The notes under the pieces were generated by a model, which was given only the letters and a program-made list of their open reading frames with translations, was not told the origin of the DNA and made no database searches. Of a stretch of 64,000 nt of DNA, positions 38,781 through 48,216 are shown piece after piece (the first letter of the stretch is position 1; each line of letters opens with the position of its first letter). The translations under genes were made by a program, and so were the position numbers. The DNA comes from Neodontobutis hainanensis (Eukaryota; Chordata; Actinopteri; Gobiiformes; Odontobutidae): NCBI GenBank assembly GCA_024349245.1, contig JALDNG010000079.1, positions 124,001 through 188,000 on the forward strand. The letters run 5' to 3'.

Positions 38781-40025
38781 CAGTCAAACATCTGGGATAT
38801 AACTAGGCCACAACTGAAGGCAAAATATCTAAATTAGGCCTAAGCCAGGACTTTAGATCTTGATGTAGGAAAAAGGGTTTATACTTTAAGAGATGCATGC
38901 ACATTTGTTGTTCACTTAAAAATCCTCTCTTGTGTTTTTTTTTTAAACTTAAACAAGAGTATACAGTAAGATGCTCTATGTACTGTATTGTCCACATTGA
39001 TACATCCAAAGACTGGTGCTGAGCTACATACAACATATTTTATTTCTGTAAGATCTGATTTATGTCTTTTAAATGTGGCCCTAATACGCTCTCATATATT
39101 TTCTCTCTTCCATGATTCCTGCTGACCTCAGCTGCCAAACACTGACACTTCCTCTTCTCGTCACCAGGTCGTTCATGAGATTGACACGCTTACAGGTGAC
39201 CTGCAACTCGAGGAGGACGGACTGACGGACAGCTCCAAGACCGACACCCTCAACTCCAGCTCCAGTTCCACCACCACAACCACCACCGCTTCCAGTTTGG
39301 AGAAAATGAAGCTCTTCTCCGACGATTGCATTTTCAAACTGACTGCGCCCATCACTCCGGTTCCCATGAATCCTTCTACAGTGCTGACTGTGCTCAAAAA
39401 AGCCCACCCACCTTTACCTCCACCCAGACTTACCCCTCTGCGGGCTGAGGAGCACAACGCCAAAAATCTGCCTCAACCCACTTTGATTTTATCAGGGAAT
39501 ATATCCAAGGCAAATGGGTCTGTGATAAAAAACGGTGGCATCTTCCCATTAAAACCAAACAGGGATATATTCTCCTCCACGCCATGTTTCATTTCTGGTG
39601 ACAGTGGGATTTCCGAGTCAGGGCTTGTTCCTACTTTGCCAAGACCCATGCCTTTGCTTCGACATGAAAAGAACAAATGCCCCAAGGCGCCGGGCAGGGA
39701 GCCTCGAGAGCGGGTCCGCTTTAGCGAGAAGGTACAGTACCATGGCTATTGCCCGGACTGCGACCTTCAATACGATGTAGACGACTCAGAACTGCACTTA
39801 CAATCCGAGCTGAATGACCTGAGGCTCAGCCCTGTTCACTGCTGCACTTCTTCTTCTCCCCCTCATTCGCTCCCACTCGAACTAACACTAGAAAATGGCT
39901 GTCTCCCGGTCAGCCACAGTTTCCCCCCGTCAACGAACACTCCCCTACCTTGCGTGCCTCCTCACCCGCCTTCCCTTAAGCCCCAGAAAACCATCCTACG
40001 CAAGTCAACCACCACCACAGTTTGA
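34091..40025 (+). CDS. prr16: Proline-rich protein 16 (Largen), complete, two coding exons
   Basis: Exon 1 is 34091-34225 (45 codons) with donor GTAAGT. Exon 2 is 39168-40025 (285 codons plus TGA) after 'cgtcaccag'. They join in phase 0 to give 330 aa, a little longer than the human protein of about 304. Residues 14-60 are charged and helical (TIVENLETILGDLKDVAKEL, then VVHEIDTLTGDLQLEEDG), followed by a Ser/Thr run. The conserved block ERVRFSEKVQYHGYCPDCD is at 226-244, and the C-terminus is KPQKTILRKSTTTTV. Proline-rich stretches such as HPPLPPPRLTP explain the name. PRR16/Largen is reported to raise translation of some mRNAs and cell size (family knowledge). Intron 1 (34226-39167) carries a CA microsatellite, a three-copy repeat, a minisatellite and LINE/Penelope scraps, and no other gene that I can see. 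Confidence 0.95.
34370..34419. repeat. CA microsatellite, about 25 units
   Basis: An uninterrupted (CA)n run about 145 bp past the prr16 exon 1 donor. It is likely to be length-polymorphic. Confidence 0.95.
36361..36825 (+). repeat. Three spaced copies of a 'ctggagtaat..tgacatcac' repeat in prr16 intron 1
   Basis: Copies at 36361-36406, 36549-36580 and 36786-36825 share 'tggagtaat', then '(t)gacatca', 'aaaat', and in two copies 'cccagtgata'. Spacings are about 190 and 240 bp, so this looks like a diverged tandem array or clustered copies of one dispersed repeat. The sequence between the copies is not obviously similar. Confidence 0.6.
36897..36962 (+). mobile_element. Penelope-like terminal-repeat scrap
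   Basis: 'gaaggttctcagtcatccag' and 'aaagcatctggactcag' match, with a few changes, the left flank of the Penelope fossil at 19.16 kb. It is a solitary short fragment inside prr16 intron 1. Confidence 0.6.
37190..37262 (+). mobile_element. LINE/SINE 3' tail fragment
   Basis: 'attgtgctatataaataaaa' is the common 3' end of fish L2-clade LINEs and the SINEs that share their tails. The upstream body is not recognisable. Confidence 0.5.
38290..38588 (+). repeat. Degenerate minisatellite with 'aggactaaaccag'-like units
   Basis: Variants of aggactaa(a)cc(a)g recur through this stretch: 'ctaggactaagc' near 38394, 'aggactaaaatgg' near 38414, 'aggactaacccagg' near 38485 and 'aggactaaaccata' near 38552. 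'gaaccagtg' and 'aaccagtg' recur between them. Similar units ('ctaggcc', 'aggcctaagccagg') reappear after 38778, beyond an inserted element. Confidence 0.6.
38590..38778 (+). mobile_element. LINE/SINE 3' end ending in a long ATT microsatellite
   Basis: Contains 'ttattgtaaagcatccttga' and 'ggcgctatataaataaaact', the usual L2-type 3' end, then about 23 ATT units at 38710-38778. It sits in the middle of a degenerate minisatellite, which suggests insertion into it. Confidence 0.72.
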
Positions 40026-40690
40026 CGCCAGACCCAACGTTGTGTCTAACTTAAACATTCCTGAATCATTCATAGTGTTTTCTACTTAACAAGCACGTTC
40101 GACTCCAGATGAACTTCAGATTATCCAAACAGAAAGGTTTGGAAGTTACTCAGACACAAGGGGAAGTCAGTGGAAGAGGAAACATTGCCGTGGGCGCTGA
40201 GATGCACACACACAGACGAGGAAGCGGCGGTGAGTGTTCGTGCATGTCTGAGTGTGTTTCGAGGGGAAAAGGGAGTAAAAAGAGCAGATTGCATAACTGT
40301 CTTTACACTGGCTTCACGTCTGTTTGTTTATGTTTATTTATATATTTGAGTGTGTGTGCAGTCTGAGGTTTGCAGGCAGCTGATGACAAAAATACAAAAA
40401 CAGTCCTGACAAAACCAGAAGCTAATTGAATATACAAGTTGCAAATCCTACAAGTGCTTTTATTGGAGGAATCTGATAAATTTATGCTGAGAATGAAATG
40501 AGCAAAGATGTTCCTGCAGAAATTCCTTTTCACTCAAAAGATCTGTTTTCTGCATAGGATATGAACAAATTAGTCTTTGACATAAACATGACCTGTGCAT
40601 ATAGACAAAGAAGCACAAAAACTAGCTGGACAGTTTTTTAACATAATACCCTCTTTTTTAAATTAGCCATATCTATTTCTTTGTTGCAAA
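40026..40690 (+). other. prr16: prr16 3' flank / 3' UTR
   Basis: AT-rich non-coding sequence after the prr16 stop. The nearest clear AATAAA on the plus strand that is outside a repeat is at 41581-41586, so the UTR may run through the repeats that follow. No further coding frame was seen. Confidence 0.35.
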
Positions 40691-40691
40691 A

Positions 40692-40925
40692 TTTTCTATC
40701 AACATGGACATTTATTTTTGTACAGCCCAATATCACAACAACAGCTGCCTCAGAGGGCTTTACAGACTGAACCAGGCAACACTCCCTGGCCTTATAGAGC
40801 CTCCATCAGGGTAAGGGAAAAAAAAAAACAGCCAAGGGAACAAAAAGAGTAAACGCAGGGACAACCACAGAAGGAGCAATCCAAGAAGGAGAAAGGATGG
40901 ACAGGCTGTGCAATAGATGTGTCTG
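40692..40925. mobile_element. Teleost interspersed repeat fragment (LINE/SINE-like)
   Basis: 'tacagcccaatatcacaa', 'cctcagagggctttacagac' and 'ggacaggctgtgcaatagat' occur in the order of a widely dispersed fish repeat. It abuts the MITE that begins at about 41003. Family assignment is from memory. Confidence 0.6.
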
Positions 40926-41002
40926 AGACAGTTGAAAACAACATGGAAATGGACACATAGTAGACAGCGTTCAGGAAGATATAGAATAGAAATGGATTTA
41001 AA

Positions 41003-41508
41003 CTATACTGGACAAAAAATACACGCAACACCCGCACATTTTTCATTAACTGAACTCAAAAATTTAAGACTTATTGTATGTACACAAAAGGCTTATTTCT
41101 CAAATCTGTTCAAATCTTTGTTAGTGAGCTAACTTCTACTTTGCCAAGATAATCCATCTACCTCACAGGTGTGGCATTTCAAGATGCTGATTAAAGAGCA
41201 TGATTATTGTACAGGTGTGCCTTAGGCTGGCCACAATAAAAGGCCACTCTAAAATGTGCAGTTTCTCTTTTTTCCTGCAGTCAGCATGCCAACTGCACGC
41301 TCCCTCAAACTCTTGCAACATCTGTGGGTTTGTGCTGTAATAAAACTGCACATCTTAGAGTGGCCTTTTATTGTGGCCAGGCTAAAGCACACCTGTGCAA
41401 TAATTATGCTTTCTGATCAGCTTCTTGATATGCCACAATTTTGACGTGGATAGATTATGTCGGCAAGGGAGAAGTGCTCACTAACTTTAAAATTTTCTTT
41501 CAGTATAA
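41003..41508. mobile_element. Tc1/mariner-type foldback MITE (internally deleted)
   Basis: About 500 bp between TA dinucleotides. The ends are 'tatactggacaaaaaa' at 41004 and 'tttctttcagtata' ending 41507, which are imperfect inverted repeats. Long inner arms also pair: 'ggccacaataaaaggccact' at 41229 against 'agtggccttttattgtggcc' ending 41379. The centre, read on the minus strand, keeps only KSLRERAVGMLTAG, a start-of-transposase-like scrap. It is therefore a deletion derivative that needs a transposase in trans. Confidence 0.82.
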
Positions 41509-42424
41509 GAAGCAATGGCACATGTGAGAGATACCACGGTCCTTAGGTCCATCATCAAAATTGTTTTTGTGCTCTAGAAAAATAAAAGGAGAGGGATATT
41601 TTTTTTAAAGTTGCCTAAAATAAATAAATAAGACTCTTAAAAATATTAAAGCCTTGTCCCAGTTTAAAAAGCTTGTTTGAAAAGTAAACATAAATTCCAA
41701 GATTAAAAATCCTCAATTTGAATAAAGTAAAAAAACAACAACAACACACTCCTAAAATTAAAACAGGGCACTGTTTCCCCAGAAAGTTTACCACTTATAA
41801 AATAAAATTGCCTCATAAAAAAAAAGAAACACTTAAAACCTAAAAACCTTCAGTTAATGTGGCCAATGCTAAGGAAGTTTCTGTGGAAGGTTCTGACTGT
41901 TTTGTGGTCAGGCATTAACAGTGCTGCAGTCTTTCTGCAATCATTGTGAGAAGCGGATAGATTTTCTAACATTGCGCTGCATTGTTGATTTTGTGAGTGT
42001 ACAAACTGGTGAAAATCAATCTTGACCTCTTCCGAACCCTGGCCTTACAGACTTGTTGTGTCCAATATATGACAAGTCTGGGCATGTTTTAGGTTTGAAG
42101 ATGTAGCAACCGTTTTACCGTTACATAAACTACATTGTGCTGCTCTGATTGGATAAATCTGCAGTTGATAAATCCAATCACTGACCAGGTTTTCATTTAA
42201 AGTACTTGTCCTTTTGCAAAGGCTTTCAACAGGAATCCGCCCAGATGGTAGTTTAACAGACTATGTTTTGTGGAGCAGTTATCTGGCAGAGTAAGGTTAG
42301 AGCTCTTTGTCCACAGCACATTTAGCAAAGAGGTTATAACTACATAGTATAATGCAACAGCAAAAACATCTTAGCAAAATGTCCAAATAGCAAATTGCAT
42401 TTTCCAAGTGCAGCCTGAAAACTA

Positions 42425-43730
42425 ATGAACAATGGAAATATGTTTTACACAATACTTACTTTACATGAATGCGTATCTATGAGTCGGTTTGTTAAATGCA
42501 CAGTGGCAGAGATGGGGAGAAGCAATGCCCTGGAGTTGGGTGAGAATAGTAGCTCTTTCCTCGCAGCGATGCCCTTAATTAGTTGCATTAGATCCACAGA
42601 AGAGAACTGTCTGACAGGCTATGTACCGACATTAGTTTTGACAAAAAAAAAAGCTCAATTTAATGTGGCTAAATATTGGAGGCAGAATTTTCAAACACGT
42701 TTTGAACCAATCAATACAGTATTGAGAATTGTTGCATTCCTTATTGGCACAGTCTACAACAGTAAACTTAAGTTAAGTGTAATGTATTAGTGTTTTGTGG
42801 TGGAAAATGTATCTAGTTTGACCTTCTTTTTTTTTTTAATTAAAAAAAGCACAGAAGGTTACCACGTTTGTGTTGGGGCTGAGACAAGGATGACAAAAAG
42901 CAAATCAGGTAGTGGAGCTTTTAGGCTAACAGTGTTTTTTTATTGTCTAAATTAGCCCAATGTCTAACTGATTCACTTTTTATTTGTCTAATACGGTGAT
43001 AAACTGAGCTTAAAGGTCTGAAATGCATTCATAATGTTGCTCATAATGGCCCAAATGCTTACGTTCATAATGTCATGTTAGATAGCAGGGACCAAAAAAT
43101 CAACATAAAAAGATGGCTTCAGGGCAACGGTTTCTAATTCTAAATGCAGCTAACTTTCTTGATAATTATGTTTAATGTTTTTAAGTTTGTGTACCTGTGC
43201 TTTAATGCCCTTGAGCAAAGCATCTTATCCACAAGAGCACATATTTATATACTCATAACCTTGTCATTACCCTGCATTTATGAATCATAATTAGTGTCAC
43301 CGCTAATGTTGTGCACTCATTCATGTACAGATAGTAAATACTTTTTCTGTCCTTCATAGATGCATCACTGAGTAAACCAAGTAAAAAGACTGTATTGTAT
43401 TATTACTTCCCACTAAACAAACAATATATATATATATTTTGTATATGTTTTCAAGCTCTGTTGTATGTGTAAAGACAGAAAGAGAGTGGAGCTTATGCTG
43501 TTTTCAGTTCTTTGCTCCACAATATGTCCTGAAAGTCAGCCAATCGGATAACAAGGCAAAAAAAAGTTATAAATGAAGCAAAAACAAAAAGAATGTTCCA
43601 CAAATAAAACTGATATATTGAGATTGCTGCCCACATTGTATCTGAATTGTACAAAGACAGACAAGGAACTACAGGGAATTAAATTTTTTATATTTGTGGG
43701 AGTGAGTTGTGCCTTTTTGATAAACAAGCC
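42425..43730. other. Intergenic sequence, no gene seen
   Basis: AT-rich. Open frames here have no recognisable domain, and no splice-flanked coding exon could be placed. A TA run lies near 43426. Confidence 0.4.
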
Positions 43731-43734
43731 ACCA

Positions 43735-44127
43735 CGCTCGGACTTCTCCTTCCCCAACTGAGACTTGTTGTTGTTCAGTGAAGCCCTCCACTTGAACATG
43801 CAGTAGGAGTTGTTGACTGGCACAGCACTGGCCAACTGAGCTCGGGCTCTCCAGGCTTGAGGCTGGAGTCGTATCGGGCAAAGGGAGGAGGTGGATCTTC
43901 ACCGCCTCCGCCGTGAGTCAGGACTGACTCAACGGCACTGACCTACTCCCTACAGCTCGCAGCTCCAGTCCGTAGCCCACCTCGCTCACGCTTCTCTCCT
44001 CCTCCTCCACTCGGCAGCAGCTGTACGCAACAATCTCTTCATAAGTGGCCCGTATATATAGTACTGGTGGGTGGGGTGACTGTGTTTCAAACACATCTGA
44101 ACCCTTTGTATTTGTAACATTAATCAA
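43735..44127 (-). other. GC-rich block with long minus-strand reading frames, identity unknown
   Basis: A patch much richer in G+C than its surroundings. On the minus strand one frame reads from 44127 through ...YEEIVAYSCCRVEEEERSV to SVPLSQS and a TGA (43918-43920), then runs open again to 43669, about 145 codons with one internal stop. A second frame is also open over 43536-43835. I recognise no protein. It could be a CpG-rich promoter or non-coding exon, a decayed retrocopy, or a chance of base composition. Confidence 0.3.
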
Positions 44128-44954
44128 GCTCCGACCTTCAGATCAGTGCCAGCAGCCTCTACATTGTTGTCCTTCTACGCTTAGATATTGAGCCAAAAGT
44201 TTTTGATATAGAACGGTCTTTAAAACCCAGTGGAAGGAGCCATTTTAAACTCTTCGACTTCTTATGCATACAACTCCCCAAATAAGACAAACCCTAACCC
44301 TTTTTTTGTGCCCATTCTTGGATGAAGTTTTGAGGCATTTACAAACTAAGGGTGCTCTTGTTGCATTTAGTCCCATTAAAAAAAAGTCTTGTTGTCTTGT
44401 TTGTTTAAGCTGTTGTGAAAGCTGTTATTCAAACTCTGGTGCAGACTAATAAACTGTATGGTAAAAGTGGGTCCCAGTCCACCCCAGAACCGGCCTCGAT
44501 GTCACTTTAATGGATTGAACGGGCTCTCGTAGCGAGCTGTGCAATAATTCTGCAGAAATGTAATGAGTATATGGAAACAACTTGCGTTACACAGACTGGA
44601 TTGTGGTTTTGATTTTGATACTGTATGTACTTCATATCTATGGCACTATAAACTAGTTGTCTTTTCTTTTCCAATGAACGTACATTTTGCGACACGGATT
44701 CCGTTTTCATTTGCAAAAACGCATTTTGTGACCTAAACAGTGCATTTGAAGTTGCTTGGGGTGACTGTAATGCCATAAAATAATAATGAATGTTATTTTT
44801 TTTAAAGTGAACTCACCATCAGACCTATTTCTGCTGGGGTTTTGTTTGAGAATATTTGAGCTGCCCTGAGCTGCTGCTGAAAAGAGTAAAACAAGCTGCA
44901 GACTTTCTGTATGTCTTCGGCAGTAGAAGTTTAGCCTGAACTAGCCTCAACTAG

Positions 44955-44996
44955 CTTCAATAATACCACACTTCAACTAGTGTGGTATTATTGAAG
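44955..44996. repeat. Perfect 17-bp inverted repeat with 8-base loop
   Basis: The left arm 'cttcaataataccacac' (44955-44971) is exactly complementary to the right arm (44980-44996), around the loop 'ttcaacta'. It stands alone in the prr16-pheta1 intergenic region. It could form a cruciform or RNA hairpin; it is short for a miRNA precursor. Confidence 0.85.
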
Positions 44997-46044
44997 ATTT
45001 ATGAAGCCTTGTATTGCGTCAATAAACGCACAATGTCGTATCAACAAATGGTGTTTACTCAATAGAGTCTAGACTTGGGGTCGAGTTATCTGTGCGGCTT
45101 TGGCTCTGACGTAGAGGGAAGGAGCTGATCTGAATGAACTGTTCCAGCAAAGGGAAAATGTTAGCACAACAACTTAATAGAAGCACTAAGGTTAAGGACA
45201 ATGTACAGTTAAAGTTGATCCAACAGGTTTGTTTAAGAACGTCAGCTCCCTGCAGGGCCCCTAGCTGTTCATACGCTCTTAAAAGCAGGAGTGTAAATTG
45301 CATCCTGCACTTTTGTCATCAGATGTTGCCAAAAAAACTACAAACCCAACCTTTAAACCAACTAACAACTCATAAATGGCATATTCTAATTAAATAAATT
45401 GTGTTATTGTATTGTTATTGTAAAGGTAAAACCCAATAAGACCATTGTTCTCTAGTAACACAGTCTTCATATCAGCTGAACCATCCCATTTTCAACCTAA
45501 CAAGTGCAAAGTGTGGAATACAACTCCAAAAAAAAACGTGTCAGATTGAGACGCATATTTTGTCGGTGAATATTAATTACTGTTGTTTCTCCGTCTGATT
45601 GTGGACTGCCAAATAACACTTGTTTGCTCATTTTGCATGCATCATTTACTTTGATTTGTCTTGCCCTCAATCAGCTATGTTTCCCGATCATCTCTGAGAA
45701 ATGAAAACGGTTGGAGGAAAGCATTAAGCAAAATGAAAGGCAAATAATTGTGTTGTTGCGTTGCCACAAGGCGTTACATCTGTAATGGAGACACTACAGG
45801 CAAAGTTTGTCTGAATACAAAGCAGCCATGACCCACATCGGCAAACATCAGAGCATTAAAAGTGAAATGTGGTTTACTTTAGGCTTTAGCTTGTCTTGGT
45901 CACTCTTTATCTGTGACTCAGAGAAAGTCATGATGTGGGAAAGTGAGTAGGCAAGTGTGTGAGTATGACAAAGTGTGTGTGTTCAAAATAGAGCTGCCGG
46001 ATATTAGGAAAACGTGAGATGTTGAGTATTTGTTGAATTACTTC

Positions 46045-46265
46045 AATTGAGGTTTAGAGCACCTTCACACCTGCACTGTTTGATCCGGACTTTCCCGTTT
46101 GGTCCAACCCAAACTGTCAGGTGTGAAAGCACCAGCAGACCGTGGTTTGGACCACATAGCTGCTCTTTGGTCTTGTTCCGGACCAATCTGAACTATGGTC
46201 TGGTTTGTCTGTAGTGTGAAAAACGTTTGGAGATAGTTTGGGCTTTTGGACCAAATGCAGGAAGA
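46045..46265. mobile_element. hAT-like non-autonomous repeat (candidate)
   Basis: A dense set of complementary words: 'caccttcacacctgcac' against 'ggtgtgaaagcacc', and 'tttggtcc' against 'ggaccaa' several times. This is typical of fish MITEs with 'tttggtccgga' cores. There is no open frame. Exact ends are not resolved. Confidence 0.5.
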
Positions 46266-46477
46266 CCGAACAGAGAAAATGGATATCAGTAGGGTTTAAA
46301 AACACAAAACACATTGATTACATTGTTTTTGGTACATCTTGAAAGGCCCTCTCTAGCTCTCTAATCTACTGCAGATGCCTCCTGTGAAGCCAAGATTAAT
46401 AATAACATGTCTCTATAGGCCCTACTCCAGTCTGATTATTGTATTTTACCTGTATTTTTTGTTATTGTCTAAATCTA

Positions 46478-47128
46478 ACTTGGAGATGATTATTCATGCT
46501 TTTATTTCTTCTCGTCTTGATTATTGTAATTCTCTTTTTATTTGTTTCAACAAATTGTCTCTGGGTCGGCTTCAAATGGTGCAAAATGCTGCAGCCAGGC
46601 TTTTAACTGGAACCAACAGAAGGGCTCACATTTCACCGGTTTTAGCTTCACTTCATTGGCTTCCAGTCAAATTCAGGATTGATTTTAAAATTTTAGTCTT
46701 GACTTTTAGAGCTCTACATGGACAGGCCCCCCAGTACATCACTGACCTGCTGACCCCTTACTCCTCCTCACGCACTCTTCGGTCTTCAGGTCAAAACCTT
46801 TTAATGGTCCCCAAAACACGTTTGAAAACCCGGGGTGACCGGTCTTTCCAAACAGTCGCCCCCAGACTCTGGAACACCCTGCCCCTGTCACTGCGAGTGG
46901 ATATTTCTGTTGATTCTTTTAAAAAGCAGCTGAAGACACTTTTATTTAAACAAGCTTTTAGTTGATTGGGCTTTTTATGTTTCAATATTCTGTGGTTTTA
47001 ATTTTTTTTTTTTTTTTTTTTTTCTCTAAGTTTTATTGTTTTTTATTGCACTTTGTAAAGCACTTTGTGATTTATATCTGTGAAAGGTGCTATATAAATA
47101 AAATTTACTTACTTACTTACTTACTTAC
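46478..47128 (+). mobile_element. 5'-truncated L2-clade LINE, C-terminal reverse transcriptase end
   Basis: An open frame to 46965 encodes MIIHAFISSRLDYCNSL, QMVQNAAARLLTG, PVLASLHWLPVKFRIDFKIL and NTLPLSLR, which is the end of the ORF2 protein in fish L2-type LINEs. It is followed by a poly-T tract at 47002-47023, 'tgctatataaataaaattta' and a (TTAC)n tail at about 47107-47127. The open frame without stops suggests a fairly young insertion, but it lacks the catalytic part of the reverse transcriptase and the endonuclease. Confidence 0.9.
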
Positions 47129-47129
47129 C

Positions 47130-48148
47130 TCAGTAAAGGTTGTCTACAGGAGGGGCGTCCCCCGTTGTCTTGAACACACCGTCAGGGAGGGTCCAATAAT
47201 CCGCTTTAAAAAAAACTGTACCAATTGTTTAAAACCAATTAAAGTGTTGAGCAAGACTTGCTGTTATCTTTGATAAAACTGCAATAGTCTAAAGATAAAT
47301 GGATGTAAGTCTACAGATAAATGGATAAAAAGTGGAATGCATTACTTTGGCATTTTAAAGAGAGAGAGCTGATGTTTTTATAAATGCAACACAAAGATAG
47401 CATTAGATCTCCAGTCACATTGGTGCTGCTATTTTTTCATTTGGTTGCACCACATTGTGTGTTTAACGTATAATATCATCATAAGTCATTAATATTGCAT
47501 TTCAAGCAGTCTTTTTGAGAAAGATATTGCTTTTACTTTTGGCATGATGGAGAATACATTTATTACATACATTCAGAGGCAGTTGGCATGCATTTAAAGG
47601 TATTTGAGTGTGCAAAAAAGCATGGATGTGTAAATGCAGTCATGTGTGAGAATGTGTCAAAGGGCATGAGTGCAACCTAGAAAGCTTTGTCTTTGAACCA
47701 AACTTAATCAGAGGATATCATGCTCCTTTGGAGAGAGTTAAAAGTTAGAAGCCTCAGCTGTACCTTTTCTCAGGAAGAGTAAACAACAGGACCAGATTGA
47801 AAAGGCCGTTGTAACCCAGATGGGCTCTTCACTTTATTGGCTCACTCTGGAACTGACCAAGGAAACACAAAAAAAATTACATCCTTTTAAAAGCACATAA
47901 CAACTAGTGGATGACTTTTCAGAATGAGAAGACATTTAATCTCTAGAGGAAATTGTACCAGACAGTTCAGTCCCATTAACTGAACTGACTTGTTGACTTG
48001 TGTGGCTCTGTGGGTGTGTGGGAAATGATACCATGGTGCATTTTCATTTAGCTGTTCGGAGAGCGACTGTTGCTGCTGGGACTGCTCTGTGCAGTGCCTC
48101 GTCTTTGTGTTGTCAGTTTTTAATGCATTTCCTTCTTTTCTTTTGCAG
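47130..48148. other. Intergenic sequence, nothing assigned
   Basis: AT-rich, without coding-like frames or recognisable repeats apart from scattered simple sequence. Confidence 0.35.
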
Positions 48149-48216
48149 AGCCCTTTGAGACGCTCATGAGGAGAATGCACATTTCAACAAATGATCTGCC
48201 AGAGACCGTCGGATGA
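48149..48216 (+). other. Candidate terminal coding exon, unidentified
   Basis: A strong acceptor (polypyrimidine 'ttccttcttttcttttgcag') precedes a frame that, if entered with two bases of a split codon, reads PFETLMRRMHISTNDLPETV-G and a TGA at 48214-48216. No upstream partner exon was found, and prr16 exon 1 joins in the wrong phase. It may be a chance acceptor. Confidence 0.2.

Noticed and set aside
39081..39463. Minus-strand frames with Val/Gly/Glu runs over prr16 exon 2
   Set aside because: Shadows of the prr16 Ser/Thr-coding repeats.
41163..41444. Two opposed frames with nearly the same protein
   Set aside because: They arise because the foldback MITE is palindromic; neither is a gene.
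45134..45397. Overlapping opposed frames in the prr16-pheta1 gap
   Set aside because: No splice context or motif; composition is like the intergenic background.
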